Assembly: GCA_947495695.1 (NCBI GenBank) | Contig: CANLZP010000001.1 | Coordinates: 207,069-271,068 of the forward strand | Direction: 5' to 3' | DNA length: 64,000 nt | Source of the DNA: an uncultured Erythrobacter sp. | Lineage (GTDB): Bacteria; Pseudomonadota; Alphaproteobacteria; Sphingomonadales; Sphingomonadaceae | Part shown: positions 18,853 through 27,617 of the stretch, piece after piece | Position numbering within the stretch: position 1 is the first letter of the stretch | How the letters are laid out: each line of letters begins with the position of its first letter | Position numbers and translations under genes: made by a program | Notes under the pieces: generated by a model | What the model was told of the DNA's origin: nothing | Database searches by the model: none | Seen by the model: only the letters and a program-made list of their open reading frames with translations

Positions 18853-18896
18853 GAGCCGCGCCTAGCCGATTCCAATCGACAGGCCAAGCCAGAAGC

Positions 18897-19445
18897 TTAC
18901 TCGGGCAGGGAAAATTGCACTGTATCGCCCGGCGCAATACCCAGTTCCGCTGCTCTTCCACCGATCAGTTCAAGAACCGCGCTGGCCGGGCCATTGGAAT
19001 AGACTGACTGGAGCGAATAGGGCTCAGTCTTGGCGGCAATATTGATGATTCGGTCATCGGTGCCAATGAAGATGATATCCAACGGCAGCGGGGTGTTCTT
19101 CATCCAGAAACCGCGCACGCTAGGCACTGTGGAGGGAAACAACATTCCTTCATCCGCAGCCATCTCGGTCCGAAACATCATGCCTCTGGCCTGAGCCTGA
19201 GGAGTGTTGGCCACTTCAACCGCAAACTCATGCACCTGATCCCCACTGATCACTTGCAATGGAATGATCTGCAAACCCGAAACTGGATGGATCGCCGGAC
19301 TGGAGGCTGTAGGCGTGCTGTCTGCCGAGGCGCTTTGCGCTGCTGGTTGCGCCGAACAACCGAGCACACCAATAGCCGCGAGGCACATCGCCATACCGCG
19401 CAACCCATTCGACCTGCGTGAGCCTGCAGGTCTGGTTTTGCTCAT
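18897..19445 (-). CDS. DUF192 lipoprotein
   Basis: Exported protein of DUF192 (UPF0127) family, function unproven. Start ATG 19445 overlaps the recX stop as ATGA, giving translational coupling. A signal with lipobox (MCLAAIGVLGC) follows a basic N-region, then a Ser/Thr/Ala linker and the domain with VANTPQAQARGMMFRTEMAA, FWMKNTPLPLDIIFIG and VLELIGGRAAELGIAPGD, all hallmark segments. 182 aa. Confidence 0.93.
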   Translation of the reverse strand: MSKTRPAGSRRSNGLRGMAMCLAAIGVLGCSAQPAAQSASADSTPTASSPAIHPVSGLQIIPLQVISGDQVHEFAVEVANTPQAQARGMMFRTEMAADEGMLFPSTVPSVRGFWMKNTPLPLDIIFIGTDDRIINIAAKTEPYSLQSVYSNGPASAVLELIGGRAAELGIAPGDTVQFSLPE

Positions 19446-20005
19446 TCGTCTGCTTGGGAAAGCCATTCTTCTGCCTGTTCTATCGTTTGCGCCTCTATCA
19501 AGGCGCGGGCGCTATCAAACCCGTGTCCTGCCCGGATCATGGCAGCAATCTGCTTTTCTTTGCGATCACGTTCAACCGGTTCTGCGCCAAATGGGCCAAA
19601 CTTGCGTTTCTGGGCAAGGGCAAAGGCGGCCAGCCGAGCCTCTTTCTCACACGGTGCGACGTCGTTTCGGACAGTTTCGTCAATTCCGGCGGCGCGCAAG
19701 GCCTGATCCACGCGTCGACCGCCATATCCGCGCCGCAGCAGTCCCCCTGCCTTTGACCGGGCATAGGCTTCGTCATCAATATAGCGCAGTTCCACCATCC
19801 GATCGACAATCGCTGGTATGTCTAATTGCTCGTCTTCGTCAGCCTGTCCGCGCTCGCGCAATTTGCGCCACAAATATGCCTCCAATTTGGCCGCGCTGGT
19901 GGCAAATCGGGCAACATAGGACAGCGCCAAATCGTTCAATTTTCGCTGGTCCAACGGTTTGGGCTTGCGCCTCCGTTTACCGCTTGAGGTTTCCTTTGTG
20001 ACCAT
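19442..20005 (-). CDS. recX: Regulatory protein RecX
   Basis: RecX-family modulator that caps RecA filaments. The 187-aa product shows the three-helix repeats: YVARFATSAAKLEAYLWRKL, VDRMVELRYIDDEAYARSKA and GGLLRRGYGGRRVDQALRAAG, as in the family. A basic N-terminal tail (GKRRRKPKPLDQRK) precedes the first repeat. recA is not adjacent. It is the first gene of a recX-DUF192 unit with a 4-base overlap. Confidence 0.92.
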   Translation of the reverse strand: MVTKETSSGKRRRKPKPLDQRKLNDLALSYVARFATSAAKLEAYLWRKLRERGQADEDEQLDIPAIVDRMVELRYIDDEAYARSKAGGLLRRGYGGRRVDQALRAAGIDETVRNDVAPCEKEARLAAFALAQKRKFGPFGAEPVERDRKEKQIAAMIRAGHGFDSARALIEAQTIEQAEEWLSQADE

Positions 20006-20137
20006 TTCGCCTTATTCGTGCCACACTCCTTATCAAATGGGAAAGATTGAAACTGTGCGGAGAGGGGAAAACACGCCGCATAGTAAACGGGAAAAGGCGC
20101 GTTACAGCGTCGTAAATAACGGGTATCGTTGATAATT

Positions 20138-21871
20138 ATGACCGACGCCGCATTGAAGCCGACGCCGAATGATTGCGATCTACCGCGCATTAGGGCCCAG
20201 TTCGATACGTTTAATGATGCTATCGACTATGCCGCCCGCAGCAAAAAGGGTCTCAATTTCCACGATATGCGTGGACAATTAGAGCGCGTTTATCCCTATT
20301 CCGAATTGCGCGAAGATGCTCTGGTGATGGCCCGCCGCCTGATTGCTGCAGGAATTGCGAAAGAAGATCGCGTTGCCCTGATTGCAGAGACCGGACCCGA
20401 ATTTGCATCCCTGTTCTGCGCCTGCGTCTATGCCGGCGCGTGGCCCGTTCCCCTGCCCTTGCCCACCACCTTTGGCGGCAAAGAAAGCTATATTGATCAA
20501 CTGGCGGTCCAATTGGACAGCTCTGATCCTGCTATCCTGATCTACCCGGAAGAAATTTCTGAGATGGCCGGTGCCGCAGCTGCCAAACAAGGCTGCAAGG
20601 GCGAAAGTTGGGAAGATTTTTCCAAGCGCGATGCGCCCGAGTGCGATCTGCCCAAGGCCGATCCGGAAGATATTTGCTATTTGCAATATTCTTCTGGCTC
20701 CACCCGTTTTCCAACCGGTGTGGCGGTGACCCATCGCGCGTTGCTGCACAATCTATACGGCCATGCGGTATCGATGGATTTGGGCGAGAATGACCGCTGC
20801 GTCAGCTGGCTGCCCTTGTACCATGACATGGGTCTGGTCGGATGCTTCCTGTCATTGATAGCCAATCAATTCTCGGTCGATTATCTGAAGCCGGATGCCT
20901 TTGCTCGCAGGCCATTGGCATGGCTCGATATGATCAGCCGCAATCCGGGCAACACAGTCTCTTACTCGCCAACATTTGGCTATGATATTTGCGCGCGGCG
21001 CATCTCCAGCCAAAGTCAGGTTTCGGAACGGTTCGACCTGTCGCGTTGGCGGTTGGCGGGCAATGGTGCGGACATGATCCGTCCCGATGTCATGCAAAGC
21101 TTCGTCAACGCCTTTGCCGAAGCTGGCTTCAGCGCCAGCGCCTTCACTCCGTCCTACGGGCTGGCTGAGGCGGTTCTGGCAGTAACGGTGATGCCGCCGG
21201 GTGAAGGCATCCGGGTGGAATTGGTCGAGGAAGAGCGCCTGTCGGGCGCATCTCGAGACATCACGCGCCCGGCCCGCTATCGCGCCATTGTCAATTGCGG
21301 CAAGGCTTTGCCTGACATGGACGTACAAATTCGTGCCGCCGACGGCAAACCACGCTCCGATCACCAGATCGGCACGGTGTGGTGCCGGGGTCCATCGGTC
21401 ATGCATTCTTATTTCCGCAATCCGCAAGCGACCGAAGATTGCATCACTGACGGCTGGCTGGATACCGGCGATATGGGCTACACTGTTGATGGGTATTTGT
21501 TCATCGTTGGCCGCGCCAAGGATATGATTATCATCAATGGCAAGAACCATTGGCCCCAAGATATTGAGTGGGCGGTCGAGCAATTGGCCGGCTTCAACCA
21601 TGGCGATATCGCGGCCTTTTCTGTCGAGACAGCAAATGGCGAGGAAGCGCCGGCAGTGCTGGTCCATTGCCGTATTTCCGACCCTGACGAGCGGGTGAAG
21701 CTGCGCGATCAGATCTCGGACAAGGTGCGCTCTGTCACCGGCATGAGCTGCGTTGTGGAATTGGTGCCGCCGCGCACATTGCCGCGCACCAGCTCAGGCA
21801 AACTGAGCCGGGCCAAAGCGAAAAAGCTGTACTTGTCGGGTGAAATCCAGCCACTGGATCTAGCAGCCTAA
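20138..21871 (+). CDS. Fatty-acyl-AMP ligase (FAAL), stand-alone
   Basis: ANL-superfamily adenylating enzyme that activates fatty acids as acyl-adenylates for transfer to an acyl carrier protein rather than CoA. The 577-aa product has the P-loop-like LQYSSGSTRFPTGVAVTH, the FAAL core SWLPLYHDMGLVG, a YGLAEA adenine motif, LDTGDMGYTVDGYLFIVGR and a C-terminal LPRTSSGKLSRAKAK with the catalytic lysine region. ATG 20138 is used; a TTG opens three codons earlier. No acyl carrier protein, polyketide synthase or desaturase is adjacent, so the downstream acceptor is unknown. Confidence 0.9.
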   Translation: MTDAALKPTPNDCDLPRIRAQFDTFNDAIDYAARSKKGLNFHDMRGQLERVYPYSELREDALVMARRLIAAGIAKEDRVALIAETGPEFASLFCACVYAGAWPVPLPLPTTFGGKESYIDQLAVQLDSSDPAILIYPEEISEMAGAAAAKQGCKGESWEDFSKRDAPECDLPKADPEDICYLQYSSGSTRFPTGVAVTHRALLHNLYGHAVSMDLGENDRCVSWLPLYHDMGLVGCFLSLIANQFSVDYLKPDAFARRPLAWLDMISRNPGNTVSYSPTFGYDICARRISSQSQVSERFDLSRWRLAGNGADMIRPDVMQSFVNAFAEAGFSASAFTPSYGLAEAVLAVTVMPPGEGIRVELVEEERLSGASRDITRPARYRAIVNCGKALPDMDVQIRAADGKPRSDHQIGTVWCRGPSVMHSYFRNPQATEDCITDGWLDTGDMGYTVDGYLFIVGRAKDMIIINGKNHWPQDIEWAVEQLAGFNHGDIAAFSVETANGEEAPAVLVHCRISDPDERVKLRDQISDKVRSVTGMSCVVELVPPRTLPRTSSGKLSRAKAKKLYLSGEIQPLDLAA

Positions 21872-21899
21872 AGCGCGCTCAGGCCTTGGCTGTTCCACC

Positions 21900-22127
21900 T
21901 CACCCCAGCAGCACCTGGTAGAAGATGCCGAGCAGACCGACCATCGAGGCGAATCAGGTAAGCGTGCGGACATGGGGAATGCCTGCCCAATAGAGCGGCA
22001 TATAGATCAAGCGCGCGCGCAAGCTCCAGTCTATGCCGTATTGCTGGGTCTTGTAGTGAACCGCGCTGAAGATATGCACGAGCGCAAGAAGCGAGCAGAG
22101 CATCAATACCGTGATTTCCGTTTGCAT
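21900..22127 (-). pseudogene. Remnant of a MAPEG-family membrane protein gene
   Basis: ATG 22127 (AGAGGTG upstream) starts MQTEITVLMLCSLLALVHIF and a helix typical of MAPEG proteins (about 130 aa, four helices). After IDWSLRAR the sequence jumps to LIYMPLYWAGIPHVRTLT, which in intact relatives lies about 50 residues later, so the middle appears deleted in frame. A TGA at 21954-21956 then interrupts the frame where relatives have Trp in RTLxWF; beyond it the frame continues FASMVGLLGIFYQVLLG to a normal stop. Two independent lesions point to decay rather than a short functional protein. Confidence 0.72.
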
Positions 22128-22219
22128 TGCTTGCACCTCTATTCGCTAGCCGACCGTTGAGCCGCAGCGATCGATAAGGTCCCAGCCTCTGTCGTTCCCG
22201 TCTTTGCTACTTCGCCGCT

Positions 22220-22396
22220 TTAACCAATTTCGCAACTGGCCGCTGGAATTGCGGCTCTGAAATGCTCGACCATATCCTGCGCAAAGGCGCGCTCGGAAAT
22301 AATAGCGGGGTACGCCACGGCTCCAACAGAGATTATGACAAATGCTGCAAATGATCGTCGTTTCCTGAACGAAGCGATTTCGCAGTATTGTTTCAT
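22220..22396 (-). CDS. Candidate 58-aa exported small protein
   Basis: ATG 22396 overlaps the DUF389 stop (ATGA), suggesting translational coupling. The 58-aa product has a basic N-region (SFRKRRSF), a hydrophobic core (AAFVIISVGAVAYPAII) and an AFA-Q signal-peptidase-like site, leaving a mature peptide of about 19 residues with one Cys (QDMVEHFRAAIPAASCEIG). No family is recognised. It may be a real small exported peptide or the leftover N-terminus of a truncated secreted protein; the adjoining MAPEG gene is decayed. Confidence 0.4.
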   Translation of the reverse strand: MKQYCEIASFRKRRSFAAFVIISVGAVAYPAIISERAFAQDMVEHFRAAIPAASCEIG

Positions 22397-24021
22397 TCCA
22401 CCTCGCCCCAGCTCACCGTCACTTGCATCCCGCCACGAGAAACCTCTCCGCGGCGCACATCCATAATCCCGGCGGCCTTCAGCTGTGTTTCGAAGTCTTC
22501 GACCAAGGCCACCGGCCCGGACACCACTATCGGCAATCCCAGACGCTGCGCCGCCCACACGGTCAGATCGCGTGCGGCGATCCCGCCCGGGCTTAAAACC
22601 TGAGCAGGTTCTGAGCCCGGTTCACTAATGGTGTCATACCCAACCACAGGAAGCGGCCCTGCAGGCGGCAGCAGCTCAACGATCCAGTCCGGATCGGTCG
22701 CACCAATCCGCGCTTCAAGCGCCTTGTAGGTCAAGAGCGTGGCGCCTTCGAGAACGCGCGCGCGAACAAACGCCCGCTTGCGCCCACGATCAATCGTGAC
22801 CTGGCTCTCGTCAACACCGGCGACCAGTGCCAGACGCTTTGCCAAGTCGTCGGCTTGTTCGCGCGCATTCGCCTCTTCGCGCTCCCGAGCAGCCGAGAGC
22901 TGTGCCTGCTCTGCTGCACTTGAACTCGTTCCGACCTGAAACTGCGTTAGCAGCAATTCAACATCTTCATCCAGACGGCGTTCAAGTGCGGCGCTAATCT
23001 CGGCATCAGCATCGTCCTTCAATCGGGGGGTGAGAATGGTTGCATCGACCACCAAAGGCCGGTTGCTGAAATCGATGTCGAATTGGTCGATCCGCGCATT
23101 TGAGCCGAACGTATCCTGCAGCTCATTGCGAACTATACGCTGCGCATTGGTCTCCCATGCAATGTTCTGCAAAGAGATGAACAACGGTATGGCCAGTGCG
23201 ATGACCACAGAGAAGACTGCCAGATTCTGGAACAAGGTATTGCGCTCGCTCAAAGTCGTGCGGAAACCATAGAGACGCGCCATGCCCCAAGCGGTGATCG
23301 CAATGGTCAGCAGGTTGGTCACATAGAGCAGTAAAGCACCTGAGAAGACCGTCCAATTGAGGGTCGCTGCGCCGTAGCCGACCACGGCCAAAGGCGGCAT
23401 CAAGGCGGTCGCGATAGCCACGCCAACAATAGTTCCCTCGCGTCCACGGATCATCGCATAGGCGCCGGCCAGCGCCGAGAATAACGCCACCAGCAGGTCG
23501 AACAGGTTTGGCCGGGTCCGCGCCGCGATCTCAGGTGTAATTGTCTGGATGGGTGAGAAGAACACGATCAAAGAGCACAGCAGGATCGCCATGGCTGAGC
23601 CCCACGCCAAAGAACGCGCTGACTGTTTGAGCCAGCGATAATCACCAATCGCCAAAGCAAAGCCCAAGCCCATGATCGGGTCCATCAGAGGCGACAAAAG
23701 CATGGCGCCGATCACCACGGCTGGTGAGGATAACAGCAGGCCCAGCACCGCAATGCCGCCTGAAATGGCGGTCATGAACAAATACCGTTCCGACAAGGCG
23801 CATTCTGCCCGCCGTTTTTCAATCACTGCGGCTTGGTCAACCGTGCCAACCACATCTTGCCGCCAATATCGCAACAGGCCGAATTTGACGCGCGAAATGG
23901 CAACGCGACCGGCATCGGGCGCAGTGTCAGCAGTCGCCTCTGGACCAGCCTCTGCTGCGGTCACAGCCGACGACCCATTGTCAGCGGAAGAGGCGTTTGA
24001 TGCAGTTTCGTTCAATGTCAA
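22393..24021 (-). CDS. DUF389 membrane protein
   Basis: Integral inner-membrane protein of family DUF389 (TIGR00341-type); function not established. The 542-aa product has a basic/acidic N-terminal region, then GGIAVLGLLLSSPAVVIGAM, LLSPLMDPIMGLGFALAIGD and TIVGVAIATALMPPLAVVGY, the family core with about six helices, and a cytoplasmic or periplasmic C-terminal extension of about 230 residues with a coiled-coil-like EREEANAREQADDLAKRL. Start is uncertain: TTG 24021 or TTG 24015 (GGGAA lies upstream); no in-frame ATG fits. Confidence 0.87.
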   Translation of the reverse strand: MTLNETASNASSADNGSSAVTAAEAGPEATADTAPDAGRVAISRVKFGLLRYWRQDVVGTVDQAAVIEKRRAECALSERYLFMTAISGGIAVLGLLLSSPAVVIGAMLLSPLMDPIMGLGFALAIGDYRWLKQSARSLAWGSAMAILLCSLIVFFSPIQTITPEIAARTRPNLFDLLVALFSALAGAYAMIRGREGTIVGVAIATALMPPLAVVGYGAATLNWTVFSGALLLYVTNLLTIAITAWGMARLYGFRTTLSERNTLFQNLAVFSVVIALAIPLFISLQNIAWETNAQRIVRNELQDTFGSNARIDQFDIDFSNRPLVVDATILTPRLKDDADAEISAALERRLDEDVELLLTQFQVGTSSSAAEQAQLSAAREREEANAREQADDLAKRLALVAGVDESQVTIDRGRKRAFVRARVLEGATLLTYKALEARIGATDPDWIVELLPPAGPLPVVGYDTISEPGSEPAQVLSPGGIAARDLTVWAAQRLGLPIVVSGPVALVEDFETQLKAAGIMDVRRGEVSRGGMQVTVSWGEVE

Positions 24022-24147
24022 TTTCCCACAATGAAGGAGGATACGCTTCGATTTACGCGCAAATACCTGTAAGCGAAAGCATAGACGTAGCGAAAGGAAT
24101 CCGGCAAATTTCTTGAACTTCGTGTCTTATATTACTAATACAGTTAT

Positions 24148-24192
24148 ATGCGGCAATCAGATTACGAAACGCAATGTTTCATATGGCCGCAT
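24148..24192 (+). promoter_or_regulatory. Nested inverted repeats in the telA leader
   Basis: Outer arms ATGCGGC (24148-24154) and GCCGCAT (24186-24192) enclose inner arms GAAAC (24166-24170) and GTTTC (24176-24180). They lie 27-71 bases before the telA start and just after a TATATTAC/TTATATG AT-rich region. Could be a leader RNA stem or an operator. Confidence 0.4.
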
Positions 24193-24218
24193 TACCTCAG
24201 GGAGTTTGACAAGCAGCG

Positions 24219-25427
24219 ATGACGACGCAGGAAACCAAAACCGCCACTGATGTGGCGTTCGACCTTACCCCTCCCGCACCGGTGCCTGCCGTTGCGCCCG
24301 AAAAGGCCGCTGGCCTTGTCCCGGTGGATGAAGAGAAAGTTTCGAAACTGGACTCCAAGGTCGATAATTTCGTCGCAGAGCTGATCGCCGAAGATGCCAA
24401 TTCGCCGGCTTTCGGAGAGAAGGTCGATCAAATCACGCGCATGGGTCAGGAACAGATCCGCGCCGCAGCAGCCCATTCCAACCGCTTTTTGGATCGCCCC
24501 GTTCGGGCAATGAATGCCGATAGCGGTGTGGGACAGGATCTGGCCGAATTGCGCCGCACGGTCGAGGATCTCGATCCAGGGCGGAAGGGCAAGCTGCGTG
24601 GTCGTAAACTGTTTGGCATCATCCCCTTCGGGAACAAATTGCAGCGCTATTTTGATGGCTACACCAGCGCGCAGGGCCATATCCAATCCATTTTGGAACG
24701 GCTCGCGTCGGGAAAGAAAGAACTACACCAGGACAATGCAGCGATCGACGTTGAACGCCAGAAGCTGTGGGAAGCGATGGGCGAACTGGAACAGATGATC
24801 CACATCGCCAAGACGCTGGACGAGCGGTTGGAGCAAAAGGCGGCCGAATTGGATGCTACCGATCCGGCCAAGGCCAAGGCGATCCGCGAAAGCGCTCTGT
24901 TCTACGTCCGCCAGCGTACGCAGGACCTGCTGACGCAGATGGCGGTCAGCGTGCAGGGTTATCTCTCGCTCGATTTGGTCAAAAAGAACAATGTTGAGCT
25001 GGTCAAAGGCGTTGACCGCGCCAGCACCACCACGGTTGGCGCGCTGCGTACCGCTGTGACCGTGGCGCAGGCCATGACCAACCAAAGGCTGGTGTTGCAA
25101 CAGATCACGTCACTGAACCAGACAACCGCCGGCATTATTGATTCGACCAGCACCATGCTGCGCGAACAAACCGGCCAGATTCACGAGCAAGCCGCATCCA
25201 GCACCATTCCAATGGAGACACTGCAACGCGCTTTCCAGAACATCTATGACACGATGGATGAAGTGGATGATTTCAAGGTGAAGGCGCTCGCCAGCATGAA
25301 GCAGACGGTAGACACGCTGTCGAACGAGGTCGAGAAGTCCAAGGGTTATATAGCACGGGCTGAGGGGCAGGCGCAGGCTCAGGCCAAGGTTGCATCAGAG
25401 CCTTCTTTGCTTGCGCTGGATAGCTGA
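24219..25427 (+). CDS. Toxic anion resistance family protein (TelA)
   Basis: Cytosolic, coiled-coil-rich protein of the TelA/KlaA (YaaN) family, linked in other bacteria to tellurite resistance and to envelope or cell-wall stress tolerance; biochemical activity is unknown. The 402-aa product carries FGNKLQRYFDGYTSAQGHIQ, RTQDLLTQMAVSVQGYLSLD, DRASTTTVGALRTAVTVAQA and LREQTGQIHEQAASSTIPME, all characteristic. A GGGAG precedes ATG 24219. It leads a tight three-gene operon with the xpaC-like and PHA-granule-type genes (13-base gap, then a 4-base overlap). Confidence 0.94.
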   Translation: MTTQETKTATDVAFDLTPPAPVPAVAPEKAAGLVPVDEEKVSKLDSKVDNFVAELIAEDANSPAFGEKVDQITRMGQEQIRAAAAHSNRFLDRPVRAMNADSGVGQDLAELRRTVEDLDPGRKGKLRGRKLFGIIPFGNKLQRYFDGYTSAQGHIQSILERLASGKKELHQDNAAIDVERQKLWEAMGELEQMIHIAKTLDERLEQKAAELDATDPAKAKAIRESALFYVRQRTQDLLTQMAVSVQGYLSLDLVKKNNVELVKGVDRASTTTVGALRTAVTVAQAMTNQRLVLQQITSLNQTTAGIIDSTSTMLREQTGQIHEQAASSTIPMETLQRAFQNIYDTMDEVDDFKVKALASMKQTVDTLSNEVEKSKGYIARAEGQAQAQAKVASEPSLLALDS

Positions 25428-25440
25428 GGCCTGCTGACCC

Positions 25441-26187
25441 ATGGCTGACACCACCAACCAATCCGACCAGATCCTCAGTGCTGCGGGGCGCTCGCTCGTC
25501 ACCCAGCGCGAGGGCGGTACGCATCGACCCGCTGATTCTATTGGCCGAGGCTCTGCCGGGATAAAGGCAAAGCATTTCACCAAGAAATTGGTGCAGATCG
25601 CGATCGGTGTCGTCGGCGTATTCATTGCCGCAGGCATTGCCGGGGCCATCCTGAACGGGATCGGGTTCTGGGGTATCATGCTCTCGGTGGTTGCCATTGC
25701 CGCAGTGATCGGCGTCGTCTCGGCACGCAAAGTCAAAGTGCCAAAGAGGGCTGAATTGACCAAGGGCGATCCCAAGCAAATGGTGGCCCGCACCGAATTG
25801 TGGCTGGAAGCCCAGCGCCCGGCTCTACCGCCGCCAGCGGTGCAGGTGGTCGATCAATTGGGCGTTCAACTGGATGCTCTGGGTCTGCAATTGGAGACCA
25901 TGGATCAAAACCATCCCGCGGTTAGCGAAGTGCGCGAGCTGGTGGGCGAATATATCCCGGAAACAATCGACGATTATCGCAAAATCCCGCAGCATCTGCG
26001 GCAGGAGAATCACGCCGGAAAATCCGCCGATGATCGCTTGACCGAAAGCCTGACCAAGATCAGCACAGAAGTGGACCGCGTCACGCGCCGCATGGCCGAA
26101 GGCGCGCTGGATGATCTGGCGATCAAGTCACGCTATCTGGATTATCGCTTTGGCGGGGCCGAAGCGTTGGAGGACAAAAGCTCATGA
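25441..26187 (+). CDS. XpaC-like membrane protein
   Basis: A 248-aa protein with a polar N-terminus (to about residue 48), two transmembrane helices (about 50-92) and a soluble helical C-terminal domain including VDQLGVQLDALGLQLETMDQ and YIPETIDDYRKIPQHLR. This layout and the position directly after telA match XpaC/5-bromo-4-chloroindolyl-phosphate-hydrolysis family proteins, the usual TelA partner (xpaC-yaaN in Bacillus). The enzymatic name of the family is historical and not a proven activity. ATG 25441 follows the telA stop by 13 bases. Confidence 0.75.
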   Translation: MADTTNQSDQILSAAGRSLVTQREGGTHRPADSIGRGSAGIKAKHFTKKLVQIAIGVVGVFIAAGIAGAILNGIGFWGIMLSVVAIAAVIGVVSARKVKVPKRAELTKGDPKQMVARTELWLEAQRPALPPPAVQVVDQLGVQLDALGLQLETMDQNHPAVSEVRELVGEYIPETIDDYRKIPQHLRQENHAGKSADDRLTESLTKISTEVDRVTRRMAEGALDDLAIKSRYLDYRFGGAEALEDKSS

Positions 26188-26486
26188 GAATCGCATTGCC
26201 GCATGATCTGGGGCGCGACGAAGTTCGCCGACGCTTGCACGAACGCAGTCACGAAATCGCCGATCACATTCCTGGCGGCTTGGCCGATGTCGACACATCA
26301 TGGACCAATGAAGACACCATGCATCTGGTCGTCAATGCCATGGGTCAGCGGATCTCGGGCGATGTCGAGGTCGAGGATGCCCAGGTCATTTTCGAGGTAG
26401 AATTGCCCTCATCCTTGTTCTTTGTGCGCCCGCTCATTGAAAATGCGATCCGTTCCAACGGACAAAAGCTACTAACCAAGGACTGA
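26184..26486 (+). CDS. Polyhydroxyalkanoic acid system family protein
   Basis: A 100-aa protein resembling the PHA_gran_rgn family (small proteins first noted beside polyhydroxyalkanoate genes). It begins with RIALPHDLGRDEVRRRLHER and has MHLVVNAMGQRISGDVEVED and ELPSSLFFVRPLIENAIRSN, a fold related to activator-of-Hsp90-like/SRPBCC-like small domains. ATGA overlap with the preceding gene shows coupling. No PHA synthase or depolymerase gene is visible nearby, so its link here is to the TelA operon. Confidence 0.82.
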   Translation: MRIALPHDLGRDEVRRRLHERSHEIADHIPGGLADVDTSWTNEDTMHLVVNAMGQRISGDVEVEDAQVIFEVELPSSLFFVRPLIENAIRSNGQKLLTKD

Positions 26487-26504
26487 TAGCGTAGGGCTAT
26501 CGCT

Positions 26505-27539
26505 TTATTGTGAGGAGGGACCGTCCAGCCGGCCGACATCCTGCGCACGGTCCATCCGCGTTACCAATATGTCGTCACCGTCGATCACGATGCACAGGTC
26601 TTCCAGGCCCAACGCCGACACGCGCTGGCCATCGCTGACCACCAACACATTGCTGCAATCTTCCAACTGATGTTGAGCAGCGGCACTATTCCCCGCTCCA
26701 TCCTGCTCCAGCGCATCATGCACTGCGGCCCAATTGCCAATATCAGACCAGCCCATAGACACCGGCACCATGGCCGCGCGCGCGGTGTTTTCCATCACCG
26801 CATAGTCAATTGATTCGCCCTTAATGGCTGCAAATACTTCAGGGTCAGGGTGGATTGCATTATCCTGCCGAGTGGCCCCCGCAATGGCCTGCGTCACGGC
26901 TAGCGCCATTTCCGACCGATATTGCGAGAGTTCTTCCAGCAGATAGCCAGCCTTGAAAGCAAAAATGCCCCCGTTCCATGAATACCTGCTTGCGGCCAGA
27001 AACTGCTCGGCGGTCGCTAAGTCTGGCTTCTCGACAAATTTCTGGACACGATAGCCGCCTCCCATCGCCTCACCTTGCTGGATATAGCCATATCCGGTTT
27101 CGGGACGGTCGGGCGCGATTCCAAAGGACACCAGCCAATTGTCCCGCGCCAGATCGGCTGCGGTACTTGCAGCATGGGCGAAGGCTGCGGCATCAGCAAT
27201 GTGGTGGTCGCTGGGACACACCAGCATAATCGCATCTGGATCAAGGCTGGCCGCCGCAAGTGCAATGGCCGGCGCAGTGTTACGAGCCACGGGTTCGACC
27301 AGCAGCGAAAAGGGTTGGTCGCCGCCCATTTGCTGCTCGATCAACGCAACATGGGCCTGACCTGCCACAATCACCGGGTCCGCGAATTGCGCGGCGTTCC
27401 CGCAGCGATCGACTGCTTGGCGAAACAGGCTGGATTGTCCGACGAGATTGATGAAAGGCTTGGGCGCGGATTTGCGGCTGCGCGGCCACAGCCGGGTTCC
27501 ACTACCTCCGCACAGAATGACCGGTGTGATCAAGCTCAT
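26505..27539 (-). CDS. Mannose-1-phosphate guanylyltransferase
   Basis: Makes GDP-mannose from mannose 1-phosphate and GTP, feeding exopolysaccharide, lipopolysaccharide or glycan mannosylation. The 344-aa product starts MSLITPVILCGGSGTRLWP with RSRKSAPKPF, the nucleotidyltransferase signature, and carries VQKFVEKPDLATAEQFL, YSWNGGIFAFKAGYLLEEL and VSMGWSDIGNWAAVHDAL. Only the nucleotidyltransferase part is present; the C-terminal phosphomannose isomerase domain of bifunctional AlgA/ManC is absent. It is convergent with the telA operon with an 18-base gap. Confidence 0.92.
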   Translation of the reverse strand: MSLITPVILCGGSGTRLWPRSRKSAPKPFINLVGQSSLFRQAVDRCGNAAQFADPVIVAGQAHVALIEQQMGGDQPFSLLVEPVARNTAPAIALAAASLDPDAIMLVCPSDHHIADAAAFAHAASTAADLARDNWLVSFGIAPDRPETGYGYIQQGEAMGGGYRVQKFVEKPDLATAEQFLAASRYSWNGGIFAFKAGYLLEELSQYRSEMALAVTQAIAGATRQDNAIHPDPEVFAAIKGESIDYAVMENTARAAMVPVSMGWSDIGNWAAVHDALEQDGAGNSAAAQHQLEDCSNVLVVSDGQRVSALGLEDLCIVIDGDDILVTRMDRAQDVGRLDGPSSQ

Positions 27540-27617
27540 TGTAATTGTCCTGCTGACACAAATATCATTGCGTGATCGAACCTTCCTGCGCTGCTTGGAT
27601 GCAATTCGCCTGCCGGG

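Noticed and set aside
20852..21667. 271-codon open frame on the minus strand inside the fatty-acyl-AMP ligase gene
   Set aside because: Antisense shadow of a strongly conserved gene; no family likeness, no ribosome binding site.
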